A stretch of 40,824 nucleotides of DNA. Source: Candidatus Halobeggiatoa sp. HSG11. Its GTDB lineage: Bacteria > Pseudomonadota > Gammaproteobacteria > Beggiatoales > Beggiatoaceae. Shown piece after piece: positions 34,782-40,824 of the stretch. Position 1 is the first letter of the stretch. Every line of letters begins with the position of its first letter. The stretch is taken from contig JAUCGL010000023.1 of NCBI GenBank assembly GCA_030378105.1, forward strand, positions 1 through 40,824, in the 5' to 3' direction. Both the position numbers and the translations under genes were made by a program. The notes beneath the pieces were generated by a model. It was not told the origin of the DNA, did no database searches, and saw only the letters and a program-made list of their open reading frames with translations.

Positions 34782-34845
34782 ATATATAATCCATTTATAA
34801 CATATCCATGTGACTTAAATTATTGTTCTTAAGCTTAAATAAAAA

Positions 34846-35445
34846 ATGGAATGTAAAAAAATTATGTTGAATTTGAGTAAATATGTACAGTGTATTTTTT
34901 TAATACTATTGCTTGCTAGTTGTACTTCCAATAAAGCAATCAAAAATTTAGAACGCGAATATCGTGGTCTAAAAAATGACCAAGGTTTGTTGACTAAAAG
35001 AGTGGAGGCCATTAACAAATCAAGAAAGAAAGATAAACAAAAAATTCAGGAATTATCTGCTCTTATTATTCAATTGGAAAATACTGAAAAAGAAAGAAAT
35101 GAACTTAATCTGCGGTTGACTAAAAGGCTTGCTAAGTTGCAAGAAAAACTGTTGTCAGTTCAAAACGAATATCATGACAAGATTGAACTATCGAAAAAAC
35201 AACAAGATAAGATAAATACCAAAATATCGAAAAAGTTACAAAGTATTAAAGCTCATGGTAAAGCATTATCAGCAAATGATAAGAAAATTTATCAAGTATT
35301 AGAAGAGTTAAGCTTGCATGTAGACAAAAAATTTCAAGAAGTAGATAACAAATTTCTAGAATTTGCGGCTAAAATTGCTGAGGTTATGGTTGATATATCA
35401 CAAATCAAAAAGCTAATTTTAGATAATTATAAGCTGGGGGATTAA
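34846..35445 (+). CDS. Coiled-coil lipoprotein
   Basis: This protein of up to 199 residues (or 193 from ATG 34864) has a lipobox L-L-L-A-S-C in the N-terminal hydrophobic segment, predicting a lipid-anchored envelope protein. After the Cys the whole chain is charged and heptad-like, with repeated K-x-x-Q-E-L and E-K-x-x-N-E-L, and looks like one long coiled coil. The family is not recognised. Its stop is one base from the ATG of the next gene, so the two are cotranscribed. Confidence 0.75.
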   Translation: MECKKIMLNLSKYVQCIFLILLLASCTSNKAIKNLEREYRGLKNDQGLLTKRVEAINKSRKKDKQKIQELSALIIQLENTEKERNELNLRLTKRLAKLQEKLLSVQNEYHDKIELSKKQQDKINTKISKKLQSIKAHGKALSANDKKIYQVLEELSLHVDKKFQEVDNKFLEFAAKIAEVMVDISQIKKLILDNYKLGD

Positions 35446-35446
35446 C

Positions 35447-36145
35447 ATGGATAAAAAAATTGTTGTGGGTTTGGCAGGAGTTATCATGGCAATTGTAGGG
35501 GCAGTTATTTATAAATATCAAACTGTTGCTATAGTTACGCCAACAGCTATTAAGACTAATTATTCAACTCCAGAAATACCTTTGGAAACAAATAAAACAG
35601 TAGTGATTCCATATATACCATCTACAGAAAATACTGTTAAGCCAGTAGATATTGCTAATGAAAATGTTGAATCAAATGAAGTCTCTTCAGAACAAAAAAT
35701 AGCCTCAAATCTTCAATTTAAGGTCAAAAATAATATTGAAAATACAACTATAATTCCAGATATTGAACCAATTTCAAATAAAGTCCATAGTACTCCCAGT
35801 TCTGCTACAGATATTGTTTCTGGTCTTGATTTACAAAATATCCCCAATAGTGATGCTAAAAGTAATCTGCCTGATTTGACAATTAAACATGCCCCTTCTG
35901 AAGATTATATTAAACGTAAACATGCTGTTTTACTTAAGTTAAAACCAATTCAGGAAGAATATGAACAAGTTGACAGAGAATGGCAAAAGTTGGCAAGACA
36001 TATTGATATATCTTCTTATGAAGAAATTGAAATAGCTTGGGATAATCTTGTTGTGGAAAAACAGGTTGATTATAATGATAAAAACCTTGATAAAGATTGG
36101 GAAACATTGCTTAAACAGATGAAAACTAAGAAAACTTCTTATTAA
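35447..36145 (+). CDS. Membrane-anchored protein with disordered linker
   Basis: This 232-residue protein has one N-terminal membrane helix (5-23, V-V-G-L-A-G-V-I-M-A-I-V-G-A-V-I-Y). A Thr/Pro/Asn/Ser-rich linker (about 28-155) likely spans the periplasm, and a charged helical C-terminal domain covers about 160-232. The family is unrecognised. GGGG lies upstream of the ATG. It is paired with the coiled-coil lipoprotein gene, so the two may form an envelope-spanning unit; that is inference. Confidence 0.7.
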   Translation: MDKKIVVGLAGVIMAIVGAVIYKYQTVAIVTPTAIKTNYSTPEIPLETNKTVVIPYIPSTENTVKPVDIANENVESNEVSSEQKIASNLQFKVKNNIENTTIIPDIEPISNKVHSTPSSATDIVSGLDLQNIPNSDAKSNLPDLTIKHAPSEDYIKRKHAVLLKLKPIQEEYEQVDREWQKLARHIDISSYEEIEIAWDNLVVEKQVDYNDKNLDKDWETLLKQMKTKKTSY

Positions 36146-36165
36146 GTAATTTTGCTGAAAAATTG

Positions 36166-36346
36166 AGTAGTCCTACAATATATAGCGTTAAACCTGCTAG
36201 GTATTTGAGACCTATAGACATTCATAAAAATACATTCGTGTGAAATCTGCGAGGTTTTGGAAATCTCGTAGGTTTTAAGTGAAATTATTTATCTGAAAAA
36301 GTATAGCAGGTTTTTTGGAGTAATCACTATTTTATTTAGGACTACC
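36166..36346 (+). mobile_element. MITE-like element, TAGTCCT family, copy 3, with a nested insertion
   Basis: The outer parts (AGTAGTCCTACAATATATAG...TATTTGAGACCT and AGCAGGTTTTTTGGAGTAAT...AGGACTACC) match copy 2 at 22936-23025. Between them an extra 84 bp (36218-36301) is flanked by TATAG at 36213-36217 and 36302-36306, the appearance of a target-site duplication. The insert carries a CTGCGAG...CTCGTAG hairpin. Confidence 0.8.
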
Positions 36347-37858
<1,512 letters not shown>

Positions 37859-37903
37859 ATTTAATTCGTAGTTATTTTTTTGTTTTCAATAAAGTTGCAA
37901 TAA

Positions 37904-37953
37904 GGAGTTGCAAGGTTCACTTGCAAGTTGAGACAAGGGAACCTTGTACTCCG
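37904..37953 (-). repeat. Dispersed 50-bp repeat (CGGAGTACAAGG family), copy 2
   Basis: The reverse complement of 34031-34080 with few changes: GGAGTTGCAAGGTTCACTTG ... CCTTGTACTCCG. It lies between serS and the deacetylase-family gene. A 68-codon frame running across it (37921-38127) is not a gene. Confidence 0.75.
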
Positions 37954-38039
37954 AAAAGTATTAAGAATGCCGTATATTATTTTATGCACATCTCTTCAAA
38001 AGTAAAAATAATATTCTTCAAACCAGTAGAGGTTAATAT

Positions 38040-38978
38040 ATGTCTGCTTATATTCATCATTCCGACTGTTTACTACATGATATGGGTAGTGGACATCCAG
38101 AAAGGCCGGCCAGAGTTATCGCTATAGAAGAACAGATACGAGTTGCTAAACTAATGGATTTATTGCATCGTTATGAGGCTCCATTAGCTACTCAAGAGCA
38201 ACTTGCAAGAGTTCATAACAAAGAATATATTGATACTGTTTTAACTTTTCAGGGAGATTACACCTATCTTGATCCGGACACCTTACTTACTGCCCAGACT
38301 CCGCAAGCCGCTTTACGTGCTGCTGGAGCATTAGTCCACGCTACTGATTTAGTTTTAACTGACCAGCATAAAATAGCTTTTTGTAATGTCCGTCCACCCG
38401 GCCATCATGCTTTATCAGATCGAGCGATGGGATTTTGTTTTTTTAATAATGTTGCAGTTGGTGCTGCTCATGCTATTGAAAAATATGGTTTGAAAAGAGT
38501 CGCAATTTTAGATTTTGACGTGCATCATGGTAATGGTACTGAAGAAATTTTCCGTTCCAATCCAAAAGTAATGCTTTGCTCTACCTTCCAACATCCATTT
38601 TATCCCGGTTCTGGAGCAGATACGACAAGTGATCATATAATTAATGTGCCACTTGCAGCAGGTACTGGTGGAGTTGAATTTCGTGAGGCCGTAACAGAAT
38701 ATTGGTTGCCAGCCTTAGATGAATTTGAACCTCAATTAGTATTTATTTCGGCCGGCTTTGATGCACATCAAGCTGATGACATTTCTTATGTAAACTTATT
38801 AGAAACAGATTATACTTGGATAACTCAAAAAGCTGTAGCAATAGCGAATGAATATGCCGAAGGCCGCATTATATCTACTTTAGAAGGTGGTTATGAATTA
38901 CAATCTTTAAGTAATAGTGTAGTGGCTCATTTAAAAGTATTATTAAATGACCTTGTTATTAGTTCCGTTTTCTGTTAA
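38040..38978 (+). CDS. Histone deacetylase / acetoin utilisation family amidohydrolase
   Basis: This 312-residue zinc hydrolase of the arginase-deacetylase superfamily removes acyl groups from lysines or polyamine-like substrates. Visible are H-P-E-R-P near the N-terminus, R-P-P-G-H-H-A with the catalytic His pair, G-F-C-F-F-N-N-V-A, the zinc ligands in D-F-D-V-H-H-G-N-G-T, S-A-G-F-D-A-H, and E-G-G-Y. All are intact. Length is typical of bacterial single-domain members. It lies 39 bp before rpmB. The physiological substrate cannot be told. Confidence 0.93.
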   Translation: MSAYIHHSDCLLHDMGSGHPERPARVIAIEEQIRVAKLMDLLHRYEAPLATQEQLARVHNKEYIDTVLTFQGDYTYLDPDTLLTAQTPQAALRAAGALVHATDLVLTDQHKIAFCNVRPPGHHALSDRAMGFCFFNNVAVGAAHAIEKYGLKRVAILDFDVHHGNGTEEIFRSNPKVMLCSTFQHPFYPGSGADTTSDHIINVPLAAGTGGVEFREAVTEYWLPALDEFEPQLVFISAGFDAHQADDISYVNLLETDYTWITQKAVAIANEYAEGRIISTLEGGYELQSLSNSVVAHLKVLLNDLVISSVFC

Positions 38979-39017
38979 TAATAGTAGGTTTAAATATTTC
39001 AATAGGATTAATTTTAA

Positions 39018-39254
39018 ATGGCTAAAGTTTGTCAAGTAACTGGAAAGCGTCCAGTTAGTGGGAATAACGTTTCCCATGCCCATAATAAAACCAAACGACG
39101 GTTTTTACCAAATTTGCATATTCATCGTTTCTGGGTAGCCAGTGAAAATCGTTGGGTTAAGTTACGCCTTAGCACTAAAGGAATGCGTATCATTGATAAA
39201 TTAGGTATTGACGCAGTATTAGCAAATATGCGGCAACGTGGTGTTAAAGTGTAA
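39018..39254 (+). CDS. rpmB: Ribosomal protein bL28
   Basis: This 78-residue basic protein of the large ribosomal subunit has the family start [11 protein letters not shown], then [14 protein letters not shown]-x-P-N-L. Length and sequence are normal. In many Gammaproteobacteria rpmG (bL33) follows directly; here the next gene is on the opposite strand, so rpmG must be elsewhere. Confidence 0.98.
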   Translation: MAKVCQVTGKRPVSGNNVSHAHNKTKRRFLPNLHIHRFWVASENRWVKLRLSTKGMRIIDKLGIDAVLANMRQRGVKV

Positions 39255-39283
39255 TTCTTAATTCTTAATTATGAATTGTTAAT

Positions 39284-40372
39284 TTACAACCCTTTCTTCA
39301 TAGTTTCTACTAGACTATCATTTTTTAAAGCTATTATTTGATAAACTGTAACTTCTTGACTTTTACCTTTAAATTTAATTGGAGGTAAAGGTTGAGCAGT
39401 GACTTTATCTTCAACATGCTTAAAGGTATCAGTACCAATTAATACTTCATCGGGTCGAGCATGGCTGCAAATACGTGAAGCAACATTGACGGTATCACCT
39501 ATCGCAGTATATTGATAGTGCCACTGAGCCCCAATATTGCCTATAATTGCTTTACCAGTATTAATCCCAACTCCAAAATGTAAAACTGGAATATCATCAT
39601 CACGCTCTTCCTGATAGAGAGCAGCCATAGTTTGGATGGTTAAACCTGCTTGGGCAGCACGGTAAGCATGGTCTGATTGTTCATTTGGTGCATTAAAAAT
39701 TGCCATCACCGCATCGCCAATAAAATTAACAACAACTCCACCAGCTTCAGCAATAGCAGTTGTTGCAATATCAAGATAAATATGAAGCATATTAATAGTT
39801 TGATTTGGAGTGAGTTTTTCGCTGGTGCTTGTATAATTACGCAAATCAGCAAACAAGGTAGTTATTTCTCGTTCTTCACCTCCTAATTTTGGCACTAACC
39901 GATCTTCCATCAATGCTTTGCCAACTTCTCGTGGCACATAATATTGTAAAATATATTCTATTCGTTGATTAGTTTCAATTAAAGTATGTCTGGTCAAACT
40001 AAGTTCATTACGCTGTTGAGTCAAAGCTTGTTGAGTTGTTGCTACTACAGTTGTGTTAGTTATTATAATTAAAAGTTGTGATTGTTCATGGGATAATATA
40101 GTTAAATCAAGGTATAGCAAATCGTCATTTGGTAAAGTACGATTTAAATTTTCTAATTTAAACTGTGGTAATATTCCAGTCAGAACATCCTGCAATATAT
40201 CTTCACATCCACACAGTTCTGGGATAGCATCTGTTGCTAATTCCGATAGGTTAAGCTCATCAACAAATACAGAATATTCACCACCATATTCTGTTATCAA
40301 AAATTTATTATCTGTTATTAAAAAACCAATTTTTTTTTCACTGAGTAGTAATTGCAACAGTGATTTATGCAT
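39284..40372 (-). CDS. Class III adenylate/guanylate cyclase-like protein
   Basis: This 362-residue soluble protein has an N-terminal PAS-like region (about 1-115), a coiled-coil linker (about 115-150), and a class III cyclase domain (about 165-350). The domain has the first metal Asp in F-A-D-L-R-N-Y-T and G-D in N-F-I-G-D-A-V-M-A-I-F (Asp220). It also has I-G-D-T-V-N-V-A-S-R-I with the transition-state Asn and Arg. The usual purine-selecting Lys in the K-F-x-G-D segment is Asn216 here, so nucleotide specificity or activity may differ. No membrane helix is seen. It converges with rpmB across ~30 bp of AT-rich repeat-like sequence. Confidence 0.88.
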   Translation of the reverse strand: MHKSLLQLLLSEKKIGFLITDNKFLITEYGGEYSVFVDELNLSELATDAIPELCGCEDILQDVLTGILPQFKLENLNRTLPNDDLLYLDLTILSHEQSQLLIIITNTTVVATTQQALTQQRNELSLTRHTLIETNQRIEYILQYYVPREVGKALMEDRLVPKLGGEEREITTLFADLRNYTSTSEKLTPNQTINMLHIYLDIATTAIAEAGGVVVNFIGDAVMAIFNAPNEQSDHAYRAAQAGLTIQTMAALYQEERDDDIPVLHFGVGINTGKAIIGNIGAQWHYQYTAIGDTVNVASRICSHARPDEVLIGTDTFKHVEDKVTAQPLPPIKFKGKSQEVTVYQIIALKNDSLVETMKKGL

Positions 40373-40694
40373 TTAGGTCTCCAAATTGGTGCTTAAGATT
40401 ATTCCAAAAAAATCATAATTTACTAAATATTAAAATTTCAGCTAGATTATAGTTTATCATAAGTAGGACTTACGCATTGACAAGACAAACATTTAATGAA
40501 ACTATTTAAATATCGAAATATCGTTCCCAAACAGGATTTCTCATCGTTATACATTAAGTCCCAAGCCACAAATGTAGAGTGGATAGAATGAAATCTACCA
40601 TTTGCGTTAAGGGCAACCATAAAGGATTGCCCCTACGTTAAATGATGATTTGTAGGGGTTATTTATTGTGGTTACCTCAATCAATTTCCTTAAC
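40373..40694. repeat. Intergenic region with dispersed repeats beside folK
   Basis: It contains AAGTAGGACTTACGCATTGA (from ~40462). It also has the block GCGTTAAGGGCAACCATAAA...GGATTGCCCCTACGTTAAAT (about 40605-40645) with inverted GGGCAA/TTGCCC parts, and TTTGTAGGGGTTATTTATTG next to the folK stop. None codes for protein. Confidence 0.6.
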
Positions 40695-40824
40695 TTATAG
40701 GACAAACATACGATTATATAGTTCAGGATGTGGCAGGGTTAATTTTTTTGTATGTAATTGCTTATTATCATACATTAATATGTCCAAATCTAAAACTCGT
40801 GCTTGCCAACGTTTTCCATTTCTG
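40695..40824 (-). CDS. folK: folK, HPPK, 3' portion; apparently lacks its normal C-terminus
   Basis: Running in from the right edge, the minus frame reads K-R-W-Q-A-R-V-L-D-L-D-I-L-M-Y-D-N, then L-T-L-P-H-P-E-L-Y-N-R-M-F-V-L and TAA at 40695-40697. R-x-L-D-L-D-I-L and P-H-P-x-L-x-x-R-x-F-V-L are the signatures of 6-hydroxymethyl-7,8-dihydropterin pyrophosphokinase in folate synthesis, with both magnesium-binding Asp residues. The family normally continues P-L-x-E-I-A-P and 20-40 further residues; here the frame stops right after F-V-L and repeat sequence follows. It may be a truncated but working enzyme or a damaged gene; the N-terminus is outside the window. Confidence 0.75.
   Translation of the reverse strand, partial: RNGKRWQARVLDLDILMYDNKQLHTKKLTLPHPELYNRMFVL

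Noticed and set aside
37921-38127. 68-codon plus-strand frame before the deacetylase gene
   Set aside because: It begins in a dispersed repeat and overlaps the true start of the deacetylase gene in another frame.

Overview
The window is AT-rich (by eye about one-third G+C) bacterial chromosome. The gene set looks gammaproteobacterial: pyrE-mutL, a ycjX-ycjF pair, a DUF484 protein, serS, rpmB and the end of folK. Very large multidomain signalling proteins and dense short inverted repeats between genes fit a Thiotrichales/Beggiatoaceae-type sulfur bacterium. That placement is inference; there is no rRNA or other strong marker here.

Layout. 1-950 is a scrap yard: an unrecognised C-terminus, a piece of filamentous-haemagglutinin-like beta-helix, the last ~49 codons of a 2-oxoacid dehydrogenase E2 (aceF type), dispersed repeats, and a cas2 lacking its 5' end. 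953-2260 holds a CRISPR leader with a consensus promoter and an array of 11 repeats and 10 spacers, ending in a terminator-like palindrome. 2260-3580 has composite inverted repeats, a Cys-rich small protein and a DinJ-YafQ toxin-antitoxin pair. 3990-7310 is a compact run: a winged-helix-like protein, pyrE, mutL (with the endonuclease motif) and an HD-domain protein. 7400-14387 (minus) holds a DUF4173-like membrane protein and a 1785-residue sensor combining a periplasmic propeller, histidine kinase, receiver, PAS, GGDEF and EAL. 14602-15523 holds two small convergent secreted proteins that share an I-x-L-A-x-K-x-D-x-R-R motif.

15963-22873 is a type I restriction-modification locus (hsdR, hsdM, hsdS) with hipBA between hsdR and hsdM; the hipBA pair is bracketed by direct copies of a ~58-bp dispersed repeat. 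23026-25400 is a decayed secreted beta-helix gene, a winged-helix gene, a possible small upstream ORF and iteron-like repeats. 25391-28414 holds a small membrane protein divergent from ycjX-ycjF. 28588-29328 is a DUF484 protein. 30157-33991 is a three-gene phosphorelay operon without a DNA-binding output domain. 34164-36145 holds a [2Fe-2S]/2x[4Fe-4S] protein with no flavoprotein partner and a coiled-coil lipoprotein/membrane-anchored pair. 36587-39254 holds serS, a histone-deacetylase-family gene and rpmB; 39284-40372 (minus) is a class III cyclase with an Asn at the usual purine-specifying Lys; 40695-40824 (minus) is the end of folK, which stops early beside a repeat.

A recurrent theme is erosion or interruption next to short inverted-repeat elements (cas2, the terminal CRISPR repeat, the beta-helix gene, folK). 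One MITE-like family has three copies here, one carrying a nested insertion with a 5-bp duplication. No tRNA, rRNA or intact transposase gene was seen.
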